From assembly GCA_027364735.1 (NCBI GenBank), contig DAHXOT010000013.1, positions 1-61,974 on the forward strand: DNA of 61,974 nt, written 5' to 3'. Shown piece by piece: positions 43,067 to 52,969 of the stretch (its first letter is position 1; every line of letters starts with the position of its first letter). The notes under the pieces were generated by a model, which saw only the letters and a program-made list of their open reading frames with translations, did not search any database and had not been told where the DNA came from. This stretch comes from Hydrotalea sp. Lineage in GTDB: Bacteria > Bacteroidota > Bacteroidia > Chitinophagales > Chitinophagaceae. A program made the translations under genes and the position numbers.

Positions 43067-45969
43067 ATTTTATTTAAAAAATCGGTTAGTGATTGCTCTT
43101 TAGGTAGGTTTAATTTTTTTCGCAACCTATATCTGCTTAGCTCTACACCTTTTACCGAAATATTAATGAGTTGTGCAATTTCTTTAGACGATAGGTTTAA
43201 TTGTAAATAAGCACAAACCTTTAAATCGCTATTGGTTAATTCGGGAAATCTGGATTTTAACTTCTTTAAAAAATCGTTATTAATTTCATTAAAGTGCGAT
43301 GCAAATTGTTCCCAATTAGATTTATTTTTTTCAATGCCATTTACCAATTGTAATGCTACTTTAACATCATGATTATTTCCGGTTTTTTTATATAATTTTT
43401 GCAATTCATCTCTTACTCGTGTAAGTGCATCTTCTCTTTCTATTAAGTGCATATTTGCATCTGCTAATTCTCTTTTCTTTAAAAGAATTTCATTGGCTAA
43501 TTTTTCGTTTTGCAGTTTTATAATTTCTTTTTCACTTTTTTCTATTTCTAAATTGTGCAAGGCAATTATTTGTTGTTGTTTTTCTTCATACTTCATTCTT
43601 TGAATATGTAAACTTCTTTTCTTCCAAATATTAATTAAATAAATAAAAAGAATAAATAAAACACCATAAAAAATATAAGCCCAAATGGTTTTATAAAAAG
43701 GCGGATTAATAATAAAATTGTAGCTAACGGGTGTAGATTCGTTACCTAAATTATCGTGGGCCTTTACTAAAAATGTATATTTTCCATCGGGTAAATTTGT
43801 GTAATCTTTTTCTGTTTTTAGCGACCATTCACTCCAATCTTTATCATAGCCTTCCAGCTTATAACTATATTCAATATCATTGGTTAATCCATAGGCCGGC
43901 GAGCTATACTCAAAATGAAAAGAATTGGCACTTTTAGGAAAATGTAAAATAGTATTTTCTGTTTGCGAATTGTCTTTACTGTTGTTGATAAAACGATATC
44001 CTCCAAAAATGGTACTATCCGATTTGCCGATAATTTTTACCGTGCTTAATAAAACCGATAAGTTAATTTTTTTGCTGAGGTATTTACTATAATTTAAGTG
44101 AATAATTCCTTTTTCAGAACCAATAAAAATGTTTTGTGTATTATAAGGATAAACATTTTCAAACCCCGATAAAATTTGTCCTGTAAGCTCAGGGAAATAA
44201 GTAATAGTAAAATTTTTGTACGAAGATGGTTCTGTAAAATGAACTACACCAATTTTCTTTTTACTGCAAAACCAAATATTGCCTTGTTCATCTTCATTCA
44301 AATAGCGTAATTCAATAGCTCCAAAAACAGGATATAGTGAAGGGGATGGTATAAACTTTTTGTTAACAGCATCAAATTCATATACTCCATTTTCTGTTGC
44401 AAATAATACCCTGTTTTTAACTTTAAAAACATGATTATTTAAGGAAGAAGGAAGCCCATCTTTGTTAGTAAATAATTGTGCTATATATTTTTTTTGATCT
44501 TTAGAAAGTTCTAATTTATAAATTCCACGATACGGATGGGATGCCCACAAAGTATTGTTATTGTCAATAGCCAAAAATCTAAACGATTCATACGGTCCAT
44601 CAAGATTGCCGTTGGTAGAAAATTGGCCATTGTAAAAGTTAAGTAATTTTAATCCTGTATAAGTGCCTGCTAATACTGTAGTGGCAGGGAATACCTGCGT
44701 GGTAGGAACAAAAATCCAAGAAGCTTCGGTACTTAAAGATAGGGCTTCGGAATTTTGAATAAGATAGGTTCCGGCATTATGCCCCATTAATAATTGCTGA
44801 TTTACTTCTTGTAGCCTCCATACTTGTCCACTGCTATTTTTTATTAAACTAAATTCTCCTTTTGAAAAGCTGAGATCTTTATTATCGAAAGATATGGGAC
44901 AAACATAAGCTCCATTTGAAGTGCCTATATATAAATTGTTTTTAAAAATGCAGGAGGAAAAACCAGAAAGTTCATCGGTTTTACTTGGTCTAATATATTT
45001 AATTGCATTATTGTATGCAATTAAACTAATTCCATTGTTTAAGCCAGCCCAAAGATTATTATCTCTATCTAAATAAGTACATAATACGTTATTATCTTGT
45101 AAGCCTTCTAACCGAGAAATTTTTTGAATAATTCGTCCATTAAAATTCATAAATAAACAACCTTCCGAGGTAGTTCCTGCCACAAATTCTTTGGCATTTA
45201 ATTTTTCAATTTTATAAATGTCTCCATCTTTAATATTATCTTTTGCATTGGCATATTGGCTTATTTTAAGTATAGAATCTTTTTTAAGTAAATAGAATCC
45301 CTTTTTTATGGTAGTAAGTAAAATACTATCGTTGCCTGTTTCAATAACACCCGAAACTATTTCATTTTCAAGAAGCGTATTATTTAAAAATGGAATCCAT
45401 TGGTTGTTTTTATAAAAAAGTAAGCCATTATTTTTATCTTGAGAAATGATGTGGTGGCCGGCTGTTGCAAGAAATTGCCATTGCGATTTGGGAGAAAATA
45501 CCTCAAAATTGTTATTTTTTAATTCAAAAATTCTATCGGTAGCTCTAAAAAATACAGCATCTCCATAAATAACTATATCCCATATATCTGCAAATTTATT
45601 TTGCGTTTTAGGTAAAAGGTTAATTAGCGATTCGTATCGTAAAAAACCGTTTGCATCAGAACTGAAATAACCAATTTCACCTTGACCACCTGCATAAATT
45701 CTATTGTTTTTGTCAATTGCAATAGAGCGTAAAATAGTTTTATTGGGTAACGAATGAACTTTCCAAAAATTCCCATTGAACGAAATTAGCCCTTCGTTAT
45801 TGGCAAAATACAGAATGCCATTTCTATCCTGTTTAATATCCCAAGTTTGGCTACCTCCATGAAAATCATTTTTGCTGTAATTAATGATAAGAGGGAGACC
45901 TATCGTATTTTGACCAAATAGTATTTCTAAGCGTAATAATAAGGCTATTAGAAGAATCAGAAATTTCAT
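43063..45969 (-). CDS. Membrane-bound propeller/YYY-domain regulator with LuxR-type HTH
   Basis: 968 residues. Signal, about 14 beta-propeller blades of the two-component regulator type (for example WDIKQDRNGILYFANNEGLI, NVLCTYLDRDNNLWAGLNNG), a YYY domain (YSYKLEGYDKDWSEWSLKTE), one transmembrane helix near residues 761-782, a long coiled coil, and a C-terminal helix-turn-helix (LTNSDLKVCAYLQLNLSSKE, then IAQLINISVKGVELSRYRLR). It has no histidine kinase domain, so the extracytoplasmic sugar signal would reach DNA directly. It is divergent from susC, the probable target. Confidence 0.88.
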   Translation of the reverse strand: MKFLILLIALLLRLEILFGQNTIGLPLIINYSKNDFHGGSQTWDIKQDRNGILYFANNEGLISFNGNFWKVHSLPNKTILRSIAIDKNNRIYAGGQGEIGYFSSDANGFLRYESLINLLPKTQNKFADIWDIVIYGDAVFFRATDRIFELKNNNFEVFSPKSQWQFLATAGHHIISQDKNNGLLFYKNNQWIPFLNNTLLENEIVSGVIETGNDSILLTTIKKGFYLLKKDSILKISQYANAKDNIKDGDIYKIEKLNAKEFVAGTTSEGCLFMNFNGRIIQKISRLEGLQDNNVLCTYLDRDNNLWAGLNNGISLIAYNNAIKYIRPSKTDELSGFSSCIFKNNLYIGTSNGAYVCPISFDNKDLSFSKGEFSLIKNSSGQVWRLQEVNQQLLMGHNAGTYLIQNSEALSLSTEASWIFVPTTQVFPATTVLAGTYTGLKLLNFYNGQFSTNGNLDGPYESFRFLAIDNNNTLWASHPYRGIYKLELSKDQKKYIAQLFTNKDGLPSSLNNHVFKVKNRVLFATENGVYEFDAVNKKFIPSPSLYPVFGAIELRYLNEDEQGNIWFCSKKKIGVVHFTEPSSYKNFTITYFPELTGQILSGFENVYPYNTQNIFIGSEKGIIHLNYSKYLSKKINLSVLLSTVKIIGKSDSTIFGGYRFINNSKDNSQTENTILHFPKSANSFHFEYSSPAYGLTNDIEYSYKLEGYDKDWSEWSLKTEKDYTNLPDGKYTFLVKAHDNLGNESTPVSYNFIINPPFYKTIWAYIFYGVLFILFIYLINIWKKRSLHIQRMKYEEKQQQIIALHNLEIEKSEKEIIKLQNEKLANEILLKKRELADANMHLIEREDALTRVRDELQKLYKKTGNNHDVKVALQLVNGIEKNKSNWEQFASHFNEINNDFLKKLKSRFPELTNSDLKVCAYLQLNLSSKEIAQLINISVKGVELSRYRLRKKLNLPKEQSLTDFLNKI

Positions 45970-46150
45970 AGATTAAATATAGCAATTTATTTATGATGTG
46001 GTATTGTAGTAGTATATTTTACGTTCATTAGCTATTTTTTAAGCCATTTTGATGTGGTATAAATGGGGTTTGTTATTTTAACATTAATTTTTATGATGAT
46101 AGTTTTGGTTGGTAAAAAAGATTTTATATTCACTAACCAAAATCTTGCAT
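45970..46150. promoter_or_regulatory. Divergent control region between the PUL regulator and susC
   Basis: Contains a 10-base direct repeat GATGTGGTAT (45995-46004 and 46051-46060, 56 bases apart), a perfect -7 box TAGTTTTG (46100-46107, plus strand), and an inverted repeat TTTTGGTTGGT (46103-46113) / ACTAACCAAAA (46132-46142) with one mismatch, directly before the susC ATG. The repeats are candidate binding sites for the LuxR-type regulator; the hairpin may act in the mRNA leader. Confidence 0.55.
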
Positions 46151-49100
46151 ATGATGAAATTCTTCCAAAGGATTTTACTTCCTTTCCTATTATTGTTATG
46201 CTCAACAGTAATATGGGCTCAGAATAAGAAAATTTCGGGCAAAGTAACAGACGAAAAAGGTGCACCTATTGCTAAAGCATCTGTAGTAGTTGTTGGCACA
46301 AAGTTCGGTACAGCTACCGACGAAAATGGTAATTTCAGTTTAACAATTCCAAGTTCAGCAAAAAATCTCCTTATTTCTTCTCTTAATCACGAAAAGAAGG
46401 AAATTGCTATTACAGGGTCGGCATTACAAATTGTATTGCCAGAGAAGTTAGCCAAATTAGAAGATGTAGTAGTAATTGGTTATGGCACGCAAAAAGTAAC
46501 TAATGTATCAGGTGCTATATCAACTGTAAAATCAGCAGATATAGAAAAATCGAGCCCTGTACGAATAGAAGAAGCAATTCAAGGTCGTGCCTCCGGTGTT
46601 ACTGTAATTCAAAGTGGATCACCCGGGGTAAAGCCTACTTTTTTTGTGAGAGGTATCCCATCTTTCAGCGGATCCGACCCATTAGTAGTAGTAGATGGTT
46701 CTATTCAAACACTCGATGATTTCAATTCTATTAATCCGGCAGATGTAGAAAGTATTAATATTTTAAAAGATGCTGCTTCTACAGCAATTTATGGGGTAAG
46801 TGGTGGAAATGGTGTAATTGTAATTACAACCAAATCGGGCAAAAAGAAACAAAAAACACAATTTACACTATCTACTAGTTATGGTAGCCAACAGATTGAC
46901 AAAAAAATTGGCGTTTTAAATGCTACAGAATATGGCGCTATGTTAAATGAAGGAAGTACTACTGCAGGTGGTAATGTTATTTTTCCTAATTTAAGTACTT
47001 TAGGTGTTGGTACTAATTGGCAAGATCAAATTTTTCAAACCGCTCCTATTCAATCTCATGCTATTTCTGCCAGTGGCGGAACTGATAAAATGACCTATTT
47101 TTTGTCGGCAGGATATACCGATCAAGTGGGAATTTTAGGTGGAACTAAGTTTCGTAAATCAGATTATTCAAGAGGAAATTTTACCGCAAACTTCGATTTT
47201 CAGCTAACCAAAAAATTGAGATTTATTGTAAATGCAACCGAAGTTTTATTAAGCTCTAAAGGTGTACAAGAAGGTAATTGGAATGGTGTAATTGGGGAAG
47301 CTTTAAATTTTGACCCTACCGTTCCGGTTTATAATAATGTACCTAATACAGTTGGAACTTACGGGTTTAGTTCGTTGATTTTGCAAGAAGTGCATAATCC
47401 TTTAACTGAAATGCAAAATACCTATAATAAAAATACAGGGAATAAACAATATGGAAAATTTGAATTACAATATGATGTAATAAAAAATGTAAAATTCACT
47501 TCTCGTTTTGGCTACACGAATTATATTGATAATGCAAAATCATTCTCGCCTTTAATATTTTACGGATTAAATAATGTTGATAATAGTTTAAATGCCGATG
47601 GTTCAACCGTTGCAGGCAAGCATAATTCAGTATCATCTACTAGAAATAATTATTTTAATTATAACTGGGAAAATTTTATAAATTATGATTTTAGATTGAA
47701 AGAAGATCATCATTTTCAAACTGTATTGGGTTTTGCTTTGGGTAGAAATGCTCAAAATCATTTAGGTGCTTCAAAACAAGATGTACCTTTTAACTCTTGG
47801 GCTTATGCAAGTTTACAAGCAGCAACGGGTACAAATACAGCCGCTAACACGCAGGCCAATTCAGGATATTATTGGGAAGCATTCACTAAATCGCTTTCTT
47901 ATTTTGCAAGAGCAAACTATGATTATAAAAACAAATATTTAGCTTCAATAAGTGTTAGAAGAGATGGTTCTTCCGAATTTACCGATGCCAAAAAATATGG
48001 TAATTTTTATGCAGGTTCTTTGGGTTGGATAGTTTCTAATGAAGATTTTTTCAAATCAAAATTCATCAATTTCTTAAAAGTAAGAGCAAGTTACGGATCA
48101 GTGGGTAGTAGTAATGGAGCTTCTTTACAAACTTCTTCTATTATTACTGGTGGTACTTATAATAATATAGGTAATAGTAATGGTTATTATTTTAATGGAG
48201 TATTTTATCCTGGTTCATCTATCGGTTCTCAAATTAACCCCAATCAATTAGGATGGGAAACTGATGCTCAATTAAATGCAGGTTTCGAAATTAATTTTTG
48301 GGATAATAGATTTTCATTAACAGCCGATTATTATCAAAAAAGTGTAAGTAATTTACTTTTTACAGGAACTCAGGCATTATTTGTAGGAACCGTGCCGCCA
48401 CCATTGGCTAATATTGGTTCTACAAAAACCACAGGATTAGATGCCACACTTAGCTACAGAGATAAAATTGGTAAAAACTTCTTATTTAATACATCGGTAA
48501 CTTTTACAAGTTCTAATAGTATAGTTACTGCTACCAATTTTGATAATACTGCAAAAATAACCGGCGGAGGTTATTTCAATGGTCAATCTCAAACTGTAAC
48601 AGTTTTTGAAAAAGGCCAATCGCCCGGATATTTTTATGGATATAAAACCGATGGATTATTTCAAAATGTACCTCAAATTGCCAAATCGCCTAAACAAAAT
48701 GGTGCACAACCCGGCGATATTAAATATAAAGACATTAATGGAGATGGTGTAATAGATAGCCGAGACCAAACAAATATTGGTAATCCATTCCCAAAATTTG
48801 TAATGGGATGGAATATTGGGTTTGAATATAAAAACTTCGATTTTGCAGCCTTTATATACGGTTCTTTCGGAAATAGTATTTATAGAGCGTATGAAAGAAA
48901 CTCGAACTATTCTAATAAATTCAGAAATATATTAGCTCGATGGACTGGGCCGGGCACCACCAATGATGCTCGAGATCCTCGATATTCGTTTACCGATCCT
49001 AATAATAATGCTCGCGTATCAGACAGATATGTAGAAAATGGATCTTTTATTAAAGTAAAAAATATACAATTGGGATATACTTTACCCCAATCAATAACCA

Positions 49101-49273
49101 AAAATGGGTTTGATAAAATTCGTTTTTATATCGCCGTAAAGAATGCACTTACCATTACAAAATACAGTGGATTTGACCCCGAAATTTCTGGAGGTATCAT
49201 GGGCTCCGGAGTTGATTTAGGTACCTATCCACTAGCACGTGTATTTACTTTCGGTTTAGATCTTAAATTCTAA
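46151..49273 (+). CDS. SusC/RagA-family TonB-dependent outer-membrane transporter
   Basis: About 1040 residues from ATG 46151 (or the next ATG). Signal (LLPFLLLLCSTVIWAQ), CarboxypepD-like domain (ISGKVTDEKGAPIAKASVVV), TonB box/plug start VVVIGYGTQKVTNVSGAIST, plug domain (SGDPLVVVDG as GSDPLVVVDG, ILKDAASTAIYG) and a C-terminal beta-barrel. It imports oligosaccharides with SusD. Nine bases separate it from susD. Confidence 0.95.
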   Translation: MMKFFQRILLPFLLLLCSTVIWAQNKKISGKVTDEKGAPIAKASVVVVGTKFGTATDENGNFSLTIPSSAKNLLISSLNHEKKEIAITGSALQIVLPEKLAKLEDVVVIGYGTQKVTNVSGAISTVKSADIEKSSPVRIEEAIQGRASGVTVIQSGSPGVKPTFFVRGIPSFSGSDPLVVVDGSIQTLDDFNSINPADVESINILKDAASTAIYGVSGGNGVIVITTKSGKKKQKTQFTLSTSYGSQQIDKKIGVLNATEYGAMLNEGSTTAGGNVIFPNLSTLGVGTNWQDQIFQTAPIQSHAISASGGTDKMTYFLSAGYTDQVGILGGTKFRKSDYSRGNFTANFDFQLTKKLRFIVNATEVLLSSKGVQEGNWNGVIGEALNFDPTVPVYNNVPNTVGTYGFSSLILQEVHNPLTEMQNTYNKNTGNKQYGKFELQYDVIKNVKFTSRFGYTNYIDNAKSFSPLIFYGLNNVDNSLNADGSTVAGKHNSVSSTRNNYFNYNWENFINYDFRLKEDHHFQTVLGFALGRNAQNHLGASKQDVPFNSWAYASLQAATGTNTAANTQANSGYYWEAFTKSLSYFARANYDYKNKYLASISVRRDGSSEFTDAKKYGNFYAGSLGWIVSNEDFFKSKFINFLKVRASYGSVGSSNGASLQTSSIITGGTYNNIGNSNGYYFNGVFYPGSSIGSQINPNQLGWETDAQLNAGFEINFWDNRFSLTADYYQKSVSNLLFTGTQALFVGTVPPPLANIGSTKTTGLDATLSYRDKIGKNFLFNTSVTFTSSNSIVTATNFDNTAKITGGGYFNGQSQTVTVFEKGQSPGYFYGYKTDGLFQNVPQIAKSPKQNGAQPGDIKYKDINGDGVIDSRDQTNIGNPFPKFVMGWNIGFEYKNFDFAAFIYGSFGNSIYRAYERNSNYSNKFRNILARWTGPGTTNDARDPRYSFTDPNNNARVSDRYVENGSFIKVKNIQLGYTLPQSITKNGFDKIRFYIAVKNALTITKYSGFDPEISGGIMGSGVDLGTYPLARVFTFGLDLKF

Positions 49274-49282
49274 CTATAAAAG

Positions 49283-50818
49283 ATGATAAAAATGAAAAAA
49301 TATATAAAAATAACCGGCATATTAGGGCTTATGGTTGTAATTGCTTCATGTAATAAATACCTTAATAAAACGCCACAAGATGCTTATGCAATAACATCTA
49401 ATGTTTATTTAGCCACACCATCGGATTATCAAACAATGGAGACAAGTGTGTATACTCCTTTGCAATGGTTAAACCAAGTTGTGCCTATTGGCGATATAGC
49501 TTCGGATAATGCTGCTGCAGGTGGAGAAAGCGCTTCGGATGTATTAGACTTGCAACAAATTGATGATTACACATTAACACCTGTTAATAGCACATTAGCC
49601 AATATTTGGCGATATGCTTATGAAGGTGTTAATCGGGCCAACTATTTAATTCAATATAAAGCAGCTAATCCTGTAGGTCAAACTATCAGTTTTCCCGGTA
49701 AAGAAGCAATGTATGGAGAAGTTTATTTTTTAAGAGCTTTTTATTATTTCACTTTGGTAAAAATGTATGGCGATATACCACTCTTTACAGATAAAAGATT
49801 AGATATATCGGCAACAGGTGCTATTAAAAGATCTCCAAAAGCCGCAGTGTATTTAGCTATAGAAAACGATTTAAATAATGCCATTGCAGTATTACCTACT
49901 TCTCAAGTTCAAGCAGGCCGAGCAACAAAATATGCAGCACAAGCTTTATTGGGTAAAGTATTTCTGTATCAGCAAAAATACGATTCGGCTGCAACCGTTT
50001 TAAAAAGTGTAATTAATGCAAATGCATTTTCTTTGGTAAATAATTTTGCATCCATCTTTTTGAAAACGGGCGAAAATGGACCAGAATCTGTTTTTGAAAT
50101 TCAATACTCAAGTGATGGTGCCAATTCTTGGGATGGAGCCGATCCTGCCCAAGGGCCAGGAAATTATCAAGTGCAACAATGTGGTGTAAGAAATTTAAGT
50201 TCTTCTTCTCCATTAATGCCTTATGCCCCGGGTTGGAGTACTAATTTGCCTACACAAAACTTAGCAAATGCTTACAGCGCAGGAGATCAAAGAAAAAGTG
50301 CAACTTGCTTTGATATTGCGGCGTATGTGGCAGCAAATCCTACTTGGAATATTACGTATCAGGTTGCTCCTTATAAAAATACCGGATTGTATAATCAAAA
50401 ATACTTGCCTTATATTGGTCAAGGTGCAACAAGTGGTGGAGACCCTAAATTAAATTATCCTAATAATTATCGTACCATTCGTTATGCCGATGTATTATTA
50501 ATGGCCGCAGAAGCACTTAATAAAAGTACCACACCTAATGACGCTTTGGCACAACAATACTTAAATCAAGTTAGGCGTCGTGCATTTCAAGATGCCAATC
50601 ATGATGTAACCGCTTCGGGGCCTAATTTATATTTAGCCATCATAAATGAACGCAGGTTGGAATTTGCTATGGAAGGCGAACGCTTTTTCGATTTGGTAAG
50701 AAGTGGTCAAGCTGCTACAGTTTTAGCACCCAATTTTAAAGTGGGTAAAAATGAAGTATTTCCTATTCCTCAACAAGAAATTCTTGTTTCGGGCCTAACA
50801 CAAAATCCGGGATATTAG
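49283..50818 (+). CDS. SusD/RagB-family glycan-binding lipoprotein
   Basis: 511 residues: lipoprotein signal (ILGLMVVIASC) and the SusD fold (LNKTPQDAY, EAMYGEVYFLRAFYYFTLVK, YADVLLMAAEALNK, INERRLEFAMEGERFFDLVR, PIPQQEI). It caps the SusC channel and binds glycans on the cell surface. Confidence 0.95.
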   Translation: MIKMKKYIKITGILGLMVVIASCNKYLNKTPQDAYAITSNVYLATPSDYQTMETSVYTPLQWLNQVVPIGDIASDNAAAGGESASDVLDLQQIDDYTLTPVNSTLANIWRYAYEGVNRANYLIQYKAANPVGQTISFPGKEAMYGEVYFLRAFYYFTLVKMYGDIPLFTDKRLDISATGAIKRSPKAAVYLAIENDLNNAIAVLPTSQVQAGRATKYAAQALLGKVFLYQQKYDSAATVLKSVINANAFSLVNNFASIFLKTGENGPESVFEIQYSSDGANSWDGADPAQGPGNYQVQQCGVRNLSSSSPLMPYAPGWSTNLPTQNLANAYSAGDQRKSATCFDIAAYVAANPTWNITYQVAPYKNTGLYNQKYLPYIGQGATSGGDPKLNYPNNYRTIRYADVLLMAAEALNKSTTPNDALAQQYLNQVRRRAFQDANHDVTASGPNLYLAIINERRLEFAMEGERFFDLVRSGQAATVLAPNFKVGKNEVFPIPQQEILVSGLTQNPGY

Positions 50819-50841
50819 TATTTAATAAAAAACTAAATTTT

Positions 50842-52950
50842 ATGAAACTATTTAAATACATCACCTTTTTTATAGCTCTGATAATTGTATTTATCGGATG
50901 TAAAAAAGAAACCTTTACTGATACGTCTTTTGTATCGAAAGCAGCTTCGGCCGGTAACTTATCTGTAATGTTTAATATCACCCAAGATAATACAGGATTA
51001 GTTACCATTACACCTAATGGAACAGGTGTTGTGTATTATGATGTTTACTTTGGCGATACTGCAAAAAACGCTGTTAGTGTTAATGCAGGCTTAAGTGTAA
51101 AACATATATATGCCGAAGGCAATTATCAAGTTAAAATAGTAGGGCATGACATTAAAGGCGGTACTACTACTTTTACGCAAGCTTTAGTTGTTTCATTTAT
51201 TGCTCCTCAAAATTTGGCAGTAAAAGTAGTTGTCAATAATTTAACTGTAAATGTTTCTGCATCTGCCCAATATGCAACTTTTTATAAAGTTTTTTATGGT
51301 GATTCTAATAATGTAACCCCCATTCCATATACTTCTGTTTTGGCTAATCAAGTTGCAACACATACGTATGCCAATGCGGGAACTTATGTTGTAAAAGTAG
51401 TAGCATTAAGCGGTGGTAGTGCAACAACACAGTTTTTAGATACCATTACTGTTGCCAACCAAATTAATTTGCCGGTAACTTTTGATGATCCTAATACCAA
51501 TTATACCATGTCCGATTTTGGTGGTAATAGTTCAAGTTTAGCTGTAGACCCCACTTCAGCATCGAACCATGTTATGAAATCAATTAAAACAGCTGGGGCT
51601 CAAACATGGGCGGGTACTACAATTGGAACAGGTGCAGGATTTGCAGCACCCATTCCGTTAACACCTTCTAATACAAAAATGACAGTTCGCGTATATTCGC
51701 CTGCTGCAGGTTTGGATATTAAATTAAAAGTGGATAATCATAGTAATCCCAATGCTGGGCTTTCTGTAGAAACAGATGTAAAAACTACTGTAGCAAATCA
51801 GTGGGAAACACTCACATTCGATTTTACACGTCCTGCAGCCGGAACACCAGCTTTTAATGCTTCAAATACTTACGATTTGGCATCAATTTTCTTCGACTTT
51901 GGCAATGTAGGAACCGGTTCTGTATTTTATTTCGATGATGTACAAATGGCACCTCCTTCTTTAAAGCAAATCAACTTACCTGTAAATTTTGAAGACCCTA
52001 CAGTTGATTATACCGTTACAGATTTTGGTGGAAATGCATCTGCTTTAACTGCCGATCCATCGAATGCTGCCAATCATGTAATGAAGTCTACTAAAACAGC
52101 CGGAGCGCAAGTTTGGGCGGGTACAACTATTGGTACTGTAAATGGATTTTTACAAAAAATTCCACTTACGGCTAATGCATTAAAAATGACGGTTAAAGTA
52201 TATTCACCTGCTGCCGGATTGGATATTAAACTTAAATTAGATAATCATGCAACACCTAATGCCGGATTATCGGTAGAAACAGATGTAAAAACTACTGTAG
52301 CCAATCAGTGGGAAACTTTAACCTTCGATTTTAGTCAGCCTGCTTCCGGAACACCAGCCTGGAATTCAGCTAATACTTACGATTTAGCTTCTATTTTCTT
52401 CGATTTTGGCAATGGAGGAACAGGTTCTGTATTTTATTGGGATGAAATTCATTTCTTATCTCAAATAAATCTTCCTGTAGATTTTAATAATCCGAATATG
52501 GATCCTACGGTAACCGATTTTGGTAGTAATAGTTCTTCATTAGTAGCAGATCCTGCAGGTAGTGGAAGTATTGTTACCAAAACAGTTAAACCCGCTGGTG
52601 CTCAAACATGGGCAGGTACAACAATAGGAACTCCTGTTGGCTTTGCATCTGCTATACCATTAAGTGCAACCAAAACAAAAATGACGGTTCAAGTATATTC
52701 ACCTGCTGCCGGTATTCCCGTACTTTTAAAAGTAGAAGACCATAATAATGGCGGTAATTTTGTTCAAGTATTAGTGAATACCACTTTAACCAATCAATGG
52801 GAAACTTTAACCTTCGATTTTAGTCAGCCCCAAGCTGGTACACCGGCATGGAGTGCAGCCAATACATACGATAAATGTTCCATTTTCTTTGATTTTGGTA
52901 ATGCTGGATCAGGAAAAGTATTTTATTGGAATAATGTAATTATTCTTTAA
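50842..52950 (+). CDS. Surface lipoprotein with PKD domains and three large tandem repeats
   Basis: 702 residues. Lipoprotein signal FIALIIVFIGC, two PKD-like domains (residues about 35-205), then three repeats of about 165 residues starting near residues 207, 375 and 540 with shared features INLPV, DFGGN, AGAQTWAGTTIGT, KMTVRVYSPAAG, ANQWETLTFDF and TYDLASIFFDFGN. The repeats look like beta-sandwich carbohydrate-binding modules. In the SusE/F position of the PUL, it probably binds the polysaccharide on the cell surface. Confidence 0.85.
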   Translation: MKLFKYITFFIALIIVFIGCKKETFTDTSFVSKAASAGNLSVMFNITQDNTGLVTITPNGTGVVYYDVYFGDTAKNAVSVNAGLSVKHIYAEGNYQVKIVGHDIKGGTTTFTQALVVSFIAPQNLAVKVVVNNLTVNVSASAQYATFYKVFYGDSNNVTPIPYTSVLANQVATHTYANAGTYVVKVVALSGGSATTQFLDTITVANQINLPVTFDDPNTNYTMSDFGGNSSSLAVDPTSASNHVMKSIKTAGAQTWAGTTIGTGAGFAAPIPLTPSNTKMTVRVYSPAAGLDIKLKVDNHSNPNAGLSVETDVKTTVANQWETLTFDFTRPAAGTPAFNASNTYDLASIFFDFGNVGTGSVFYFDDVQMAPPSLKQINLPVNFEDPTVDYTVTDFGGNASALTADPSNAANHVMKSTKTAGAQVWAGTTIGTVNGFLQKIPLTANALKMTVKVYSPAAGLDIKLKLDNHATPNAGLSVETDVKTTVANQWETLTFDFSQPASGTPAWNSANTYDLASIFFDFGNGGTGSVFYWDEIHFLSQINLPVDFNNPNMDPTVTDFGSNSSSLVADPAGSGSIVTKTVKPAGAQTWAGTTIGTPVGFASAIPLSATKTKMTVQVYSPAAGIPVLLKVEDHNNGGNFVQVLVNTTLTNQWETLTFDFSQPQAGTPAWSAANTYDKCSIFFDFGNAGSGKVFYWNNVIIL
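51461..52950 (+). repeat. Three tandem coding repeats of about 490-506 bases
   Basis: Repeat starts at 51461, 51967 and 52461. Nucleotide similarity is strongest in the segment TGGGAAACTTTAACCTTCGA and the TTCGA(T/C)TTTGGCAATG segment. The third copy is the most diverged (no NAGLSVETDVK segment). Confidence 0.8.
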
Positions 52951-52969
52951 TCGATAAACAATAAATAAC

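Noticed and set aside
51461-52950. Tandem repeat considered as a CRISPR or mobile repeat
   Set aside because: Repeats are about 490-506 bases, in frame and coding; they are protein modules, not a CRISPR array.
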